From NCBI RefSeq assembly GCF_017652985.1, contig NZ_JAGGDJ010000010.1:1-64000 (forward strand): 64,000 nt of DNA, written 5' to 3'. A model generated the notes under the pieces. The model made no database searches. It worked only from the letters and a program-made list of their open reading frames with translations, and was not told the DNA's origin. Of this stretch, positions 28,933 through 38,567 are shown in pieces. The stretch comes from Paenibacillus artemisiicola. GTDB taxonomy: Bacteria; Bacillota; Bacilli; Paenibacillales; Paenibacillaceae. The position numbers and the translations under genes were made by a program. Position 1 is the stretch's first letter. Every line of letters begins with the position of its first letter.

Positions 28933-29331
28933 ATGGAATACTCAACTTTCGGAAGACACGTTGCGGTTGATACTTGGGGTGTAGATTTTGACCTGCTGAA
29001 CAACTCGGAGTTTTTACAAGCCCAAATGGTAGAGGCGGCCGAAGCATGCGGCGCTACCGTATTGTCCGTGCAAGCCAAACAATTTGAACCACAAGGCGCA
29101 ACGGTGCTCGTACTGCTGTCTGAAAGTCATCTTTCCATTCACACGTATCCTGAGAGAGGGTTCGCCGCTCTTGACTGTTATACCTGTGGAGAAACGGTTG
29201 ATCCGCAGCTCGCGATCGACTACATGATGTCCGTGTTGAAGCCGAAAGTCACGCATGCGAAGAAGCTGGTTCGCGGCATGGGCGAACTTCAAGTCATGGA
29301 AGCCGACATGAAGCAAGCGGAGCTTGTGTAA
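28933..29331 (+). CDS. speD: S-adenosylmethionine decarboxylase proenzyme
   Basis: 132 residues, the small prokaryotic class 1B form. It decarboxylates SAM to supply aminopropyl groups for spermidine. The proenzyme self-cleaves at SE/SH: Ser65 in LLSESHLSIHTYPE becomes the pyruvoyl cofactor, with His70 and Cys85 (DCYTCG) as the other catalytic residues. ATG 28933 was chosen because B. subtilis SpeD starts at the same GRHV region and AGGGGG lies about nine bases upstream; the in-frame ATG 28888 would read through the leader. No spermidine synthase gene is adjacent. A terminator follows. Confidence 0.94.
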   Translation: MEYSTFGRHVAVDTWGVDFDLLNNSEFLQAQMVEAAEACGATVLSVQAKQFEPQGATVLVLLSESHLSIHTYPERGFAALDCYTCGETVDPQLAIDYMMSVLKPKVTHAKKLVRGMGELQVMEADMKQAELV

Positions 29332-29354
29332 CGTTAATAATGATGAAAAAACGC

Positions 29355-29384
29355 AAGGCTGCGGATGCGCTCCGCAGCCTTTTT
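29355..29384 (+). terminator. Terminator after speD
   Basis: AAGGCTGCGG/CCGCAGCCTT hairpin plus T run. Confidence 0.87.
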
Positions 29385-29455
29385 GTATGCCGTGAAAACG
29401 GCTGACGCTATTTCAAACAATTTTCATAATTGCAGGGGTACGGCTTGTCGAACTG

Positions 29456-29464
29456 TGCTATACT
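29456..29464 (+). promoter_or_regulatory. Extended -10 promoter of the hemA operon
   Basis: TGC followed by TATACT (29459-29464), 40 bases before hemA. No good -35 box. Confidence 0.5.
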
Positions 29465-29503
29465 AAGTGATGGAAATCAAGAAAGAAGGGCAGGTGAACG
29501 CAC

Positions 29504-30883
29504 ATGCACATTATCGTAGTCGGACTTAATTATCGGACGGCTCCAGTCGAGGTGAGGGAACGGTTTACGTTCGCGGAACGGGACCTGCCCGAAGCTTTGA
29601 AACAACTGCAGCAGACCAAGAGCATCATGGAATGTGTCATCGTCGCGACCTGTAACCGTACGGAACTATACGCCGTCGTAGATCGTCCGCATCTGTGCGG
29701 CCACTATATTCGCAGCTTCATGGAGAAATGGTTCGGCACGCCGAGACAGCAGTTCACCTCGGATTTATATATGTACGAAGACGAACGCGCGATCGAGCAT
29801 CTGTTCCGCGTAACCTGCGGGTTGGATTCCATGGTCATCGGAGAGACGCAAATTCTGGGCCAAGTGAAGAGCGCCTTCCTGCTGGCGCAGGAACAGAAGA
29901 CGACGGGAACCCTGTTTAATTCGATCTTCAAGCAAGCGGTGACGCTGGCGAAGAAGGCGCACTCGGACACGGCGATCGGGGAAGCGGCCGTCTCGGTCAG
30001 CTACGCGGCGGTCGAGCTCGGCAAGCGGATCTTCGGGCAGTTCGGTGGCAAGACGGTCATGATCGTCGGCGCGGGCAAGATGAGCGAGCTGACGGCCAAG
30101 CATCTGTACGCCAGCGGCGCGCAGCGCGTCTTCGTCGTGAACCGCACATACGACCGCGCGGTTCAGCTCGCGGACAAGTTCAACGGCACGCCGCTGAACA
30201 TGCAGGATGCCGTGGCGCGTCTGCACGAGGCGGACATTGTCATCAGCTCGACGGGCTCCGAAGGTTTCGTGCTGAAACGCGAGCAGGTCGAGTTGGCGAT
30301 GCGCAGACGGAAGTCGCGCCCGCTGTTCATGATCGACATCGCGGTTCCGCGGGACTTGGATCCCGCCATCGCCGCCGTCGAGAACGTCTTCCTGTACGAT
30401 ATCGACGACCTGGAAGGGATCGTCGAGAGCAACCTGGAGCAGCGCCGTCAGGAAGCCGCGAAGATCGAAACGCTGATCGCGGCCGAGATCGAGGCGTTTC
30501 GCCAATGGTACAAGACGCTCGGCGTCGCGCCGCTCATTCAGGCGCTGCAGACGAAAGCGTCGGCGATCCACGCCGAAACGATGGACAGCCTCGCGAACAA
30601 GCTTCCGGATCTTAGCGACCGCGAGCTCAAAATCATTCAAAAGCTGACGAAGAGCATCGTAAACCAAATGATGCACGATCCGATCCTGCGCATCAAGGAA
30701 ATGGCCGGCGAGAAGCAGGCCGATCAAGCGATGGACATGTTCGTGAAATTATTCGCGCTCGAAGAGGAAGTCGAGCAGGCCGAGCGCAAGGTCGAGACCG
30801 CGAAAGCGTCCGTCCGTACGGAAGCGGCGCAAGCCAAAGAATCCATGGCCAAGCTGGGCGCGGGTCCGGTACCGGCATTTTGA
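29504..30883 (+). CDS. hemA: Glutamyl-tRNA reductase
   Basis: 459 residues. It catalyses the first committed step of tetrapyrrole synthesis, NADPH-dependent reduction of Glu-tRNA(Glu) to glutamate semialdehyde. The nucleophile is Cys50 in VIVATCNRTEL. GETQILGQVK and the NADPH Rossmann motif MIVGAGKMSELTAKHL follow, then a C-terminal dimerisation helix. The tail after about residue 420 (EEEVEQAERKVETAKAS...) is a charged extension beyond the family core. It leads hemA-hemX-(siroheme dehydrogenase)-hemC-cobA/hemD-hemB-hemL. Confidence 0.97.
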   Translation: MHIIVVGLNYRTAPVEVRERFTFAERDLPEALKQLQQTKSIMECVIVATCNRTELYAVVDRPHLCGHYIRSFMEKWFGTPRQQFTSDLYMYEDERAIEHLFRVTCGLDSMVIGETQILGQVKSAFLLAQEQKTTGTLFNSIFKQAVTLAKKAHSDTAIGEAAVSVSYAAVELGKRIFGQFGGKTVMIVGAGKMSELTAKHLYASGAQRVFVVNRTYDRAVQLADKFNGTPLNMQDAVARLHEADIVISSTGSEGFVLKREQVELAMRRRKSRPLFMIDIAVPRDLDPAIAAVENVFLYDIDDLEGIVESNLEQRRQEAAKIETLIAAEIEAFRQWYKTLGVAPLIQALQTKASAIHAETMDSLANKLPDLSDRELKIIQKLTKSIVNQMMHDPILRIKEMAGEKQADQAMDMFVKLFALEEEVEQAERKVETAKASVRTEAAQAKESMAKLGAGPVPAF

Positions 30884-30916
30884 CCTCATTCAGCCTGGCG
30901 GTTTGCGGAGGCGGCT

Positions 30917-31735
30917 ATGGTTACACATAATTGGTTCTATGATGGTATACTTTATGTTTACGCCCTGAGCCTCCTGTTTTACTTCTCGGATTTCGTCGAT
31001 CGAAACCGGCAAGCGAAACAAGCGGGAACAGGGCTGCTTATTTTCGTCTGGGTGCTGCAGACGGGATTTCTCGTCTATCGCATCATATCTCATCTGGATA
31101 TGACGCTCTTGACGCTGTTTGAATATTTGCTGATTTTTTCATGGCTGCTCGTCACGGTATCGCTCGCGATGAGCCGGTTTTTCCGAATGGAATTCATCGT
31201 CTTCTTCGTTAACGTCATCGGGTTCGCGGTCCTTACGCTGAATTTGTTCCGGATCGGGTCGGGGACTTCGCTGGCCCGGTGGGAGCTGGCCCACGACATG
31301 CTGATCGTGCATATCGTCCTGATGATTCTCGCGTATACGGCGTTCACGTTCAGCGCGATCTTCTCCGGCATGTACCTGTTTCTCTTCGCCCGGCTGAAAG
31401 GCAAACAGTGGACCAAGCGGATGCAGCGGCTGCCCAGCCTGGATGTGGCGGACCGGTTTATGTTCCGCGTGTCTTTGATCGGGACTCCGCTTCTGATGCT
31501 CTCGCTGTCGATCGCGGTGACGTCCATCCTGGTCGAAGGGCGGTACGGTCTGCTCCTCGACTGGAAGGTGCTGACGTCCTTCATCGCGCTCGGCCTGTAT
31601 ATCTGGAACGTGATGAAGCATCAATGGTTCGACGGGACGGGCTGGAAGTTCGCGCGCTTCAATCTGATTAGCTACGCGGTGCTGCTCCTGAACGTATTCA
31701 TGAATCAAGCGTCGAATTTTCACGGCTGGTCGTAG
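30917..31735 (+). CDS. hemX: HemX, integral membrane protein of the CcsA/cytochrome c assembly family
   Basis: 272 residues with about eight membrane segments and conserved histidines in LAHDMLIVHI, resembling the haem-handling segments of CcsA-type proteins. In B. subtilis HemX lowers the level of HemA, so it acts as a feedback element rather than an enzyme. Its position directly after hemA is the conserved one. GGAGG precedes the ATG by six bases. Confidence 0.9.
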   Translation: MVTHNWFYDGILYVYALSLLFYFSDFVDRNRQAKQAGTGLLIFVWVLQTGFLVYRIISHLDMTLLTLFEYLLIFSWLLVTVSLAMSRFFRMEFIVFFVNVIGFAVLTLNLFRIGSGTSLARWELAHDMLIVHIVLMILAYTAFTFSAIFSGMYLFLFARLKGKQWTKRMQRLPSLDVADRFMFRVSLIGTPLLMLSLSIAVTSILVEGRYGLLLDWKVLTSFIALGLYIWNVMKHQWFDGTGWKFARFNLISYAVLLLNVFMNQASNFHGWS

Positions 31736-31774
31736 TTCGGCCGCGCCGGCGATAATGCGGGGGAGGCGACGGCG

Positions 31775-32443
31775 ATGGCGGCGTATTATCCGATGATGAT
31801 GGATCTGACCGGCCGGCGATGCGTCGTGGTCGGCGGCGGTCCCGTGGCCGAACGGAAAACGCTCGGCCTGCTGGATGGCGGCGCCGGCGAACTGATCGTG
31901 GTGGCACCCCGGGTGACGGCCAAGCTCGAGGAGCTGGCCGTTTCCGGGTCTATTGCGCTGGAACGAAGGGAATATATGGAGAGTGACGCGGACGGCGCGT
32001 TTCTGCTTTTCGCGGCCACGGACGACCGGCTGCTGAACGGCCGGGTCGCGGCCGACGCGGCGCGCCTCGGCGCGCTCGTCAATACGGCGGATGCCGGCGG
32101 CGAAGGAGACTTCGCGACCCCGGCGGCTGTTCGCCGGGGCGAGCTGGTGATTGCCGTGACGACGGGCGGCGCGAGCCCCGTGCTCGCGGCGCTGCTGAGG
32201 CGCCGGCTTGCCGGGCAGTACGGGCCGGCGTTCGAAGCGAGCGTCGGCCGCCTGCACGAGCTGCGTCTGCTGGCGCAAACCGGAATCGCGGACGCGGGGC
32301 TGCGGTCGGCCGTGCTGCGGCTCGCGGCGGAACAAACGATGCGCGAGGCGGAAAGCCTTCCCGCGGACGGGGAAGCGAACGCCGGGGAAACGATCGAACA
32401 ATGGATGAGCAGGCTGCGGGATGCGGCCGAGAGGGGACGGTAG
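31775..32443 (+). CDS. Precorrin-2 dehydrogenase / sirohydrochlorin ferrochelatase (Met8/CysG-N type)
   Basis: 222 residues. The N-terminal NAD-binding fold shows [20 protein letters not shown], then [16 protein letters not shown] and the conserved [31 protein letters not shown] starts the dimer domain. It oxidises precorrin-2 to sirohydrochlorin, and family members may also insert iron to make siroheme. Placed between hemX and hemC it adds a siroheme branch to the haem operon. Together with the methyltransferase half of the gene at 33410 it gives uroporphyrinogen III to siroheme. GGAGG lies seven to ten bases before the ATG. YlnF and SirC are the usual relatives. Confidence 0.9.
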   Translation: MAAYYPMMMDLTGRRCVVVGGGPVAERKTLGLLDGGAGELIVVAPRVTAKLEELAVSGSIALERREYMESDADGAFLLFAATDDRLLNGRVAADAARLGALVNTADAGGEGDFATPAAVRRGELVIAVTTGGASPVLAALLRRRLAGQYGPAFEASVGRLHELRLLAQTGIADAGLRSAVLRLAAEQTMREAESLPADGEANAGETIEQWMSRLRDAAERGR

Positions 32444-32447
32444 GACA

Positions 32448-33413
32448 ATGACATATATCGTAGACGGACGCCGGGTAATCGTCGTCGGCACGCGGCAAAG
32501 CGCGCTCGCGCTGACCCAAACCGGGCAAGTCATCGACCAATTGAAAGCGCTGTGCGCGGAGCACGGGCTGCCGTACGCGTTTGAAATCCGTAAAATCGTA
32601 ACGAAGGGCGACCGGATCCTCGACGTGACGCTATCCAAGGTAGGCGGCAAAGGGCTGTTCGTCAAGGAAATCGAGCAAGCGCTGTTCGACGGCGAGATTG
32701 ATCTGGCCGTACATAGCATGAAGGACATGCCGTACGAGCTGCCGGAAGGGTTGGTGAACGGCGCGGTGCCGAAGCGCGTCGATCCGCGCGACTGCCTGAT
32801 CACCGGCGGCGGCGCGGCCTTCGAAGAGCTGCCGGCGGGCGCGAAGGTCGGCACGAGCAGCCTGCGGCGCTCCAGCCAGCTACTGCATGCGCGGCCCGAT
32901 TTGGTCATCGAGTCCGTTCGCGGCAATATCGACTCCCGCATCAAGAAGCTCGAGACGGAAGGCTTCGACGCCATCGTGCTGGCCGCGGCCGGCATGCAGC
33001 GGATGGGCTGGGAAGGCAAAATTTCGTCCTTCCTGTCCGAGGAGCTGTGCGTGCCGGCCGTCGGCCAAGGCGCGCTCGGCATCGAGTGCCGCGAGGACGA
33101 CGCCGACGTGCGCGCGCTGCTGGCGCTGCTGAACGACGAAGAGACGGCCTTGACCGTCGCCGCGGAGCGCAGCTTCCTCGGGGAGTTGAACGGCGGCTGC
33201 CAAATTCCGATCGGCGCGCATGCCAAGTTGGTTCGGTCCGGCGGCGAGGGCGCGCCGGTGCTTGAGCTGACGGGCATCGTCGGCTCGCCGGACGGCAGCG
33301 TGCTGCTGAAGGAGACGGTTCGCGGGGAAGATCCCGCCGCGCTCGGCGTGGAAGCCGCGAATCGATTGAAAGCCAAAGGAGCAGACCGCATACTGGCGGA
33401 CGTGAGGGGATGA
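32448..33413 (+). CDS. hemC: Hydroxymethylbilane synthase (porphobilinogen deaminase)
   Basis: 321 residues. It joins four porphobilinogens into hydroxymethylbilane. Visible are [12 protein letters not shown], the substrate-binding aspartate region [10 protein letters not shown], the arginine block [11 protein letters not shown] and the cysteine that holds the dipyrromethane cofactor ([12 protein letters not shown]). ATG 32448 follows AGGA closely, with a GGGGA further upstream; the in-frame ATG 32421 would overlap the previous gene by 23 bases. It overlaps the next gene by four bases (ATGA). Confidence 0.96.
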   Translation: MTYIVDGRRVIVVGTRQSALALTQTGQVIDQLKALCAEHGLPYAFEIRKIVTKGDRILDVTLSKVGGKGLFVKEIEQALFDGEIDLAVHSMKDMPYELPEGLVNGAVPKRVDPRDCLITGGGAAFEELPAGAKVGTSSLRRSSQLLHARPDLVIESVRGNIDSRIKKLETEGFDAIVLAAAGMQRMGWEGKISSFLSEELCVPAVGQGALGIECREDDADVRALLALLNDEETALTVAAERSFLGELNGGCQIPIGAHAKLVRSGGEGAPVLELTGIVGSPDGSVLLKETVRGEDPAALGVEAANRLKAKGADRILADVRG

Positions 33414-34981
33414 TCGATTTGCTGACGGGGAAAGGCAAAGGAAAGGTCTACCTGGTGGGAGCGGGTCCCGGCGACCCGAAGCTGATTACGGTTCGAGGCT
33501 TGGAATGCATCAAGTCGTGCGATGTGATCGTGTATGATCGGCTCGCGAGTCCGCGGCTGCTTCGCCATCTGAAGCCGGGCGCGGAGAAGGTGTACGTGGG
33601 CAAGCTGCCCGACCGCCATACGATGAAGCAGGAGGACATCAACCGGCTGCTCGTCGATCTGGCGTTGGAAGGCAAAGTCGTCACCCGCCTGAAGGGCGGC
33701 GATCCGACGATTTTCGGCCGCGTCGGCGAGGAAGCGGAGCTGCTTCGGAAGCATGACGTCGAGTTCGAGATCGTGCCGGGCATCACCTCCGCGATCGCCG
33801 TGCCGGCATACGCGGGCATTCCGGTCACGCACCGCGATTTGGCCTCGTCCGTGTCGATCGTGACGGGACACGAAAGTCCAGACAAGCTCGACCATTCCAT
33901 CCATTGGGACAAGGTGACGCACGCCACCGGCACGCTCGTCTTCCTAATGGGCGTCGCCAAGGTCGGGTACATCGCCGAGCAGCTGATCAAGCACGGCAAG
34001 CCGGCCGATACGCCCGTCGCGCTCGTCCGCTGGGGCACGCGCGTCGAACAGCGGACCGTGACCGGGACCCTCGAGACGATCGAGGCGGTCGTGAAGGCGG
34101 CGGATTTCAAGCCGCCGGCAGTCATCGTCGTCGGCGACGTCGTGCTGCAGCGCGAGAAGTTGAACTGGTACGAGCGCAAGCCGTTGTTCGGCACGCGCGT
34201 GCTCGTGACGCGGGCGCGCGCGCAGAGCAGCGAGCTGAGCGACCGCATCGAGGAGCTCGGGGGCGAACCGTGCGAATTTCCCGTCATCGAGACGAGACGG
34301 CCGGCGGATCCTTCGGCGGTCGCCGCGGTCGAAGCCGCGCTCGGCGAGGCCGAGCAGTACGACTGGCTCATGTTTACGAGTGTGAACGGCGTCGACTACT
34401 TCTTCGACTGGCTGAAGTCGCTGTCGATCGACATCAGGCGGTTTCACCGCGCGCGCGTCGCGGCGGTCGGGCCGAAGACGGCGGAGGCGCTCGAGCGGCG
34501 CGGCCTGCTCGTCGACGCGCTGCCGGTGAAGTTCCAGGCCGACGACCTGCTCGCCAGCCTGGAGGAGCGGCTGCGGCCGGGACAGCGCGTGCTGCTCCCG
34601 CGCGGCGATCTGGCCCGCGAGGTGCTGCCCCGCGAGCTGAGAGCCAAAGGCCTGCACCCCGTCGAAATCGACGTTTACGAGACGATCATCGCGCAGGACC
34701 AGGACGAGGAAGCGCTGGAGCACCTGCGCAGCGGCAACGTGCACGTCGTGACGTTTGCCAGCTCCTCCACGGTGACGAACCTGCTGGAAGTGCTGCGGCG
34801 GATGGGCGTAGAACGGCCGTTGGAGCTGCTGAAGGGCGTCGACATCGCCTGCATCGGCCCGGTCACGGCCCAAACCGCGGCCGAGGCCGGATTAACCGTT
34901 ACGATACAACCCGAAGACGCGACGATCGACGGGCTCATCGCGGCCATCGCGGAGTCCCGCCTCGCGCGCGCTACGATATAG
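33410..34981 (+). CDS. cobA-hemD: Fused uroporphyrinogen-III C-methyltransferase and uroporphyrinogen-III synthase
   Basis: 523 residues, two enzymes in one chain. Residues 1-255 are a SUMT domain: [38 protein letters not shown] and [21 protein letters not shown], which methylates uroporphyrinogen III at C2 and C7 with SAM. From about residue 262 ([14 protein letters not shown]) comes the HemD domain, which closes hydroxymethylbilane to uroporphyrinogen [14 protein letters not shown] and [12 protein letters not shown] are family blocks. The fusion puts the branch-point product directly in front of its methyltransferase. ATG overlaps the hemC stop. Confidence 0.95.
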   Translation: MIDLLTGKGKGKVYLVGAGPGDPKLITVRGLECIKSCDVIVYDRLASPRLLRHLKPGAEKVYVGKLPDRHTMKQEDINRLLVDLALEGKVVTRLKGGDPTIFGRVGEEAELLRKHDVEFEIVPGITSAIAVPAYAGIPVTHRDLASSVSIVTGHESPDKLDHSIHWDKVTHATGTLVFLMGVAKVGYIAEQLIKHGKPADTPVALVRWGTRVEQRTVTGTLETIEAVVKAADFKPPAVIVVGDVVLQREKLNWYERKPLFGTRVLVTRARAQSSELSDRIEELGGEPCEFPVIETRRPADPSAVAAVEAALGEAEQYDWLMFTSVNGVDYFFDWLKSLSIDIRRFHRARVAAVGPKTAEALERRGLLVDALPVKFQADDLLASLEERLRPGQRVLLPRGDLAREVLPRELRAKGLHPVEIDVYETIIAQDQDEEALEHLRSGNVHVVTFASSSTVTNLLEVLRRMGVERPLELLKGVDIACIGPVTAQTAAEAGLTVTIQPEDATIDGLIAAIAESRLARATI

Positions 34982-34995
34982 GAGGCGTTTGAACC

Positions 34996-35991
34996 ATGGC
35001 ATTTCCGATTACCAGACATCGCCGGCTGCGAAGAACCGCGGCCATGCGCAGCATCGTCCGCGAGACGCGTCTCAGCGTCGACGATTTCATCTATCCGCTC
35101 TTCGTGACCCACGGCGAGAACGTGAAAACCGAGATTTCCTCGATGCCCGGCGTGTATCAGCTCTCGATCGATCTGCTGAAGGCCGAAATCGACGCCGTCG
35201 CGGCGTCCGGCATCCAAGCGGTGCTGCTGTTCGGCTTGCCGGCCACCAAGGACGCGATCGGCACGTCGGCGTTCGAAGACGACGGCATCGTGCAGCAGGC
35301 GACGCGCGCGATCAAAGAATGGGCGCCGAACCTGCTCGTCGTCGCGGACACGTGCTTGTGCGAATTCACGGATCACGGCCACTGCGGCATGATCCATCAT
35401 GATCCCCGCACCGGCAACGCCGAGGTCGACAACGACGCTTCGCTCGAGCTGCTCGTCAAGACGGCGGTATCGCAAGCGAAAGCGGGCGCGGACATCATCG
35501 CGCCGTCGAACATGATGGACGGCTTCGTCGGCGCGATCCGCGAAGGACTGGACGCGGCGGGCTTCGAGATGGTGCCGATCATGTCCTACTCCGTGAAGTA
35601 CGCGTCGGCGTACTACGGACCATTCCGCGAAGCCGCGCAATCCGCGCCGCAATTCGGCGACCGCAAGTCGTACCAGATGGATCCCGCGAACGTCCGCGAG
35701 GCGCTGCGCGAAGCGGAATCCGACGTGCTCGAAGGGGCGGACATGCTGATGGTCAAGCCGGCGCTGGCGTACATGGACGTCATCCGCCTAATGAAGGAGC
35801 AGTACGACCTGCCGCTCGTGGCGTATAACGTCAGCGCGGAGTATTCGATGGTCAAAGCGGCGGCGGCGAACGGCTGGATCGACGAACGCGCGATCGTGCT
35901 GGAGACGCTGACGGGCATGAAGCGCGCCGGCGCGGATCTGATTATTACCTACCATGCGCTCGACGCCGCACGCTGGCTGAAGGGCGAATAG
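34996..35991 (+). CDS. hemB: Porphobilinogen synthase (delta-aminolevulinate dehydratase)
   Basis: 331 residues. It condenses two 5-aminolevulinates to porphobilinogen. The zinc-type cysteine cluster is present ([16 protein letters not shown]), as are the Schiff-base lysines in [15 protein letters not shown] and [15 protein letters not shown] lies ten bases before the ATG. Confidence 0.97.
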   Translation: MAFPITRHRRLRRTAAMRSIVRETRLSVDDFIYPLFVTHGENVKTEISSMPGVYQLSIDLLKAEIDAVAASGIQAVLLFGLPATKDAIGTSAFEDDGIVQQATRAIKEWAPNLLVVADTCLCEFTDHGHCGMIHHDPRTGNAEVDNDASLELLVKTAVSQAKAGADIIAPSNMMDGFVGAIREGLDAAGFEMVPIMSYSVKYASAYYGPFREAAQSAPQFGDRKSYQMDPANVREALREAESDVLEGADMLMVKPALAYMDVIRLMKEQYDLPLVAYNVSAEYSMVKAAAANGWIDERAIVLETLTGMKRAGADLIITYHALDAARWLKGE

Positions 35992-36054
35992 GCCGGCTAG
36001 CGGCGGAACGGCCGCCAGGCAGCCGACAATTTTCGAGACAGGCAGGTGTCTATC

Positions 36055-37356
36055 ATGATTGATAAAAACCGCAAACGGTCCGACGAACGGTCCAAGGCCG
36101 CGTTCGCGCAAGCCAAGACGGTCATCCCGGGCGGCGTCAATTCCCCGGTCCGTGCGTTCAAATCCGTCGGCCTCACGCCCGTTTACATGGAGCGCGGGGA
36201 AGGGTACCGGGTGTTTGACATCGACGGCAACAGCTATATCGACTACGTGGGATCCTGGGGGCCGCTCATTATGGGCCATGCCCACCCGGCGGTCATCGAA
36301 GCGGTGAAGGCGACGGCGGAGAAAGGAACGAGCTTCGGCGCGCCGACGGAATTGGAGACGCGCATGGCGGAGCTCGTCTGCGAGCGCGTGCCGTCCGTCG
36401 AGGTGGTGCGGATGGTCAACTCCGGCACGGAAGCGACCATGAGCGCGCTGCGGCTTGCGCGCGGCTATACGAAGCGCAGCAAGATTTTGAAATTCGAAGG
36501 TTCGTACCACGGCCATGCCGACAGCCTGCTGATCAAGGCAGGCTCCGGCGTCGCGACGCTGGGGCTGCCGGACAGCCCGGGCGTGCCGGAGAGCGTCGCT
36601 TCCCATACGGTCACGGTGCCGTATAACGACCTGGAGTCCGTCAAGTTCGCGTTCGAGCGGTTCGGCGAGGAGATCGCCTGCGTCATCGTCGAGCCCGTTG
36701 CCGGGAACATGGGCGTCGTGCCGCCGCTGCCGGGCTTTCTGGAGGGGCTGCGCGACGTGACGACGCAGTACGGCAGCCTGCTCATCTTCGACGAAGTCAT
36801 GACCGGCTTCCGCGTGCATTATCATTGCGCGCAAGGCTTGTACGGCATTACGCCGGACCTGACCTGCCTCGGCAAAGTCATCGGCGGCGGCCTGCCCGTC
36901 GGCGCGTACGGCGGCAAGCGCGAAATCATGGAAATGATGGCGCCGAGCGGTCCGATCTACCAGGCGGGCACGCTGTCCGGCAACCCGCTCGCGATGGCGG
37001 CCGGCTACACGACGCTCAGCCTGCTGACGCCGGAGACGTACGAACGGCTGGAGCGGATGGCCGTCCGCCTGCAGCTGGGCTTCGAGGCGAACGCCGAGCG
37101 GCACGGCGTCGCGAGCACGATCAACCGCGTCGGTTCGATGGTGTGCCCGTTCTTCACGGAGACGCACGTCATCAACTACGAGACGGCTAAAACCGCCGAT
37201 TTGGAACGGTTCAAGGCGTATTTCGGCGCCATGCTCGATCTGGGCGTGAGCATCGCGCCGTCGCAGTTCGAAGGCATGTTCGTCTCGGGCGTCCACGACG
37301 AAGCGGCGATCGACGCGACGATCGAGGCGCACGACGAAGCGCTTCGCAGGCTGTAA
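36055..37356 (+). CDS. hemL: Glutamate-1-semialdehyde 2,1-aminomutase
   Basis: 433 residues. A PLP enzyme that converts glutamate-1-semialdehyde into 5-aminolevulinate. [13 protein letters not shown] is the N-terminal signature, [17 protein letters not shown] binds the cofactor phosphate and the Schiff-base lysine is in [17 protein letters not shown] 36055 was chosen because AGGCAGGTG lies six bases upstream, overlapping the in-frame GTG 36046. It is the last gene of the early operon. Confidence 0.96.
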   Translation: MIDKNRKRSDERSKAAFAQAKTVIPGGVNSPVRAFKSVGLTPVYMERGEGYRVFDIDGNSYIDYVGSWGPLIMGHAHPAVIEAVKATAEKGTSFGAPTELETRMAELVCERVPSVEVVRMVNSGTEATMSALRLARGYTKRSKILKFEGSYHGHADSLLIKAGSGVATLGLPDSPGVPESVASHTVTVPYNDLESVKFAFERFGEEIACVIVEPVAGNMGVVPPLPGFLEGLRDVTTQYGSLLIFDEVMTGFRVHYHCAQGLYGITPDLTCLGKVIGGGLPVGAYGGKREIMEMMAPSGPIYQAGTLSGNPLAMAAGYTTLSLLTPETYERLERMAVRLQLGFEANAERHGVASTINRVGSMVCPFFTETHVINYETAKTADLERFKAYFGAMLDLGVSIAPSQFEGMFVSGVHDEAAIDATIEAHDEALRRL

Positions 37357-37419
37357 CGAATTCGAGCATCAGACAAGATCGCATAACCGAACTTAACGGG
37401 AGAAGGAGCGTGACCGATT

Positions 37420-38409
37420 TTGGATCACCCCGCACTGCCTTACGAACGGAACGGAGAATGGCTGGCGCTGTCCGCGGCGCGGCTATCCGCGTTCGCGAAA
37501 GCCGCAGGCGGCGCCGTTTCTCCGATCGAAGCCGGGAGCCATCCGCATCATGTGCGGCAATGGCTGCTGGCTCTTGGTTTATTTCCGGAGAAATGGCTCG
37601 GCCGCTTGTTCTCCGTCGGCGGCATCCGCATGGACGGCGACCGCATCCTGCTGCGGGCGTTCTTGCCCGGCGACCCGGCGCGGGACGCCGCATTTCGCTT
37701 GGCGCAGGAGGCGCCGTCGGATGCCGCGGCTGCTCCGGCTTCGGACGCGGCTCGCGCGCTGTATGCCGACGATTGGTGCCTCGTCATGGACAAGCCCGCC
37801 GGCATGCCGGTGCACGCGTCCGCGCCGGGTCAGCGGGGCACGCTCGACGAAGCGGCCGTCCGCGCGGGATGGACGTCCGGCGAGCTGCAGCCGGCGAAGC
37901 ATATTCACCGGCTGGACGACGACACGGCCGGCCCGGTGCTGTACGCGCGCAACGAGCTGGCGCAGCTGCGGCTGGACGCGGCGATGCGCGGCAAGGCGAT
38001 CGGCCGGCAGTACGCCGCCATCGTGCACGGCGTGCCGAAGCGCCGGAGCGGCACCGTGGACGCGCCGATCGGCAAGGACCGCCACCAGCCGTCCAGGCGC
38101 CGCGTCGCGCCCGGCGGCGACCAGGCGGTCACGCATTACGAGACGCTGGAAGTCTACAGGGACGCCGCGCTCGTCCGGTTGTGGCTGGAGACGGGCCGGA
38201 CGCATCAAATCCGCGTCCATATGAGCCATCTCGGCCACCCGCTCGTCGGCGACGCGCTGTACGGCGGACGCGACGCCAAGCTGCGGCATCAGGCGCTGCG
38301 CGGCGAAGAGCTCCGCTTCGCGCATCCGTGGAGCGGCGAAGCCGTCGCGCTGACGTCTCCGGAGCCGCCGTGGTTCGCCGAAGCGCGTCGCCGATTGGCT
38401 TCCCTGTGA
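37420..38409 (+). CDS. RluA-family rRNA pseudouridine synthase
   Basis: 329 residues. The catalytic motif IHRLDDDTAGPVLYAR (usual form HRLDxxTSG) carries the nucleophilic Asp; DKPAGMPVHA and the C-terminal LETGRTHQIRVHMSHLGHPLVGD are family hallmarks. The N-terminal 100 residues contain an S4-like RNA-binding stretch (VRQWLLALGLFPEKWLGRLFSVGGIRMDG). It converts uridines in ribosomal or other structured RNA to pseudouridine; the site is unknown. The start is TTG 37420 after AAGGAG, with a rather long spacing of about 11. The gene lies between hemL and spoVID, where B. subtilis has none. Confidence 0.88.
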   Translation: MDHPALPYERNGEWLALSAARLSAFAKAAGGAVSPIEAGSHPHHVRQWLLALGLFPEKWLGRLFSVGGIRMDGDRILLRAFLPGDPARDAAFRLAQEAPSDAAAAPASDAARALYADDWCLVMDKPAGMPVHASAPGQRGTLDEAAVRAGWTSGELQPAKHIHRLDDDTAGPVLYARNELAQLRLDAAMRGKAIGRQYAAIVHGVPKRRSGTVDAPIGKDRHQPSRRRVAPGGDQAVTHYETLEVYRDAALVRLWLETGRTHQIRVHMSHLGHPLVGDALYGGRDAKLRHQALRGEELRFAHPWSGEAVALTSPEPPWFAEARRRLASL

Positions 38410-38418
38410 AAATCGTAG

Positions 38419-38447
38419 TCATGCCTGCCCACCTCCGGCCATATAGA
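38419..38447 (+). promoter_or_regulatory. Possible sigma-E promoter of spoVID
   Basis: TCATGCC (-35 like, 38419-38425), 14-base spacer and CATATAGA (-10 like, 38440-38447). spoVID is a sigma-E gene in B. subtilis. The -10 fits well, the -35 only in its first half. Confidence 0.3.
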
Positions 38448-38567
38448 TAAATAGGCAAGAACCATTCGAAATATAAGCAAAGCGTAAGGAAACTTAGGCT
38501 TTCTTGTATTTGCAGTGCAGAAAGCTGCAGCCTAGCTTGTGTAGGAGGGGAAAGGAGGACGACTAGC

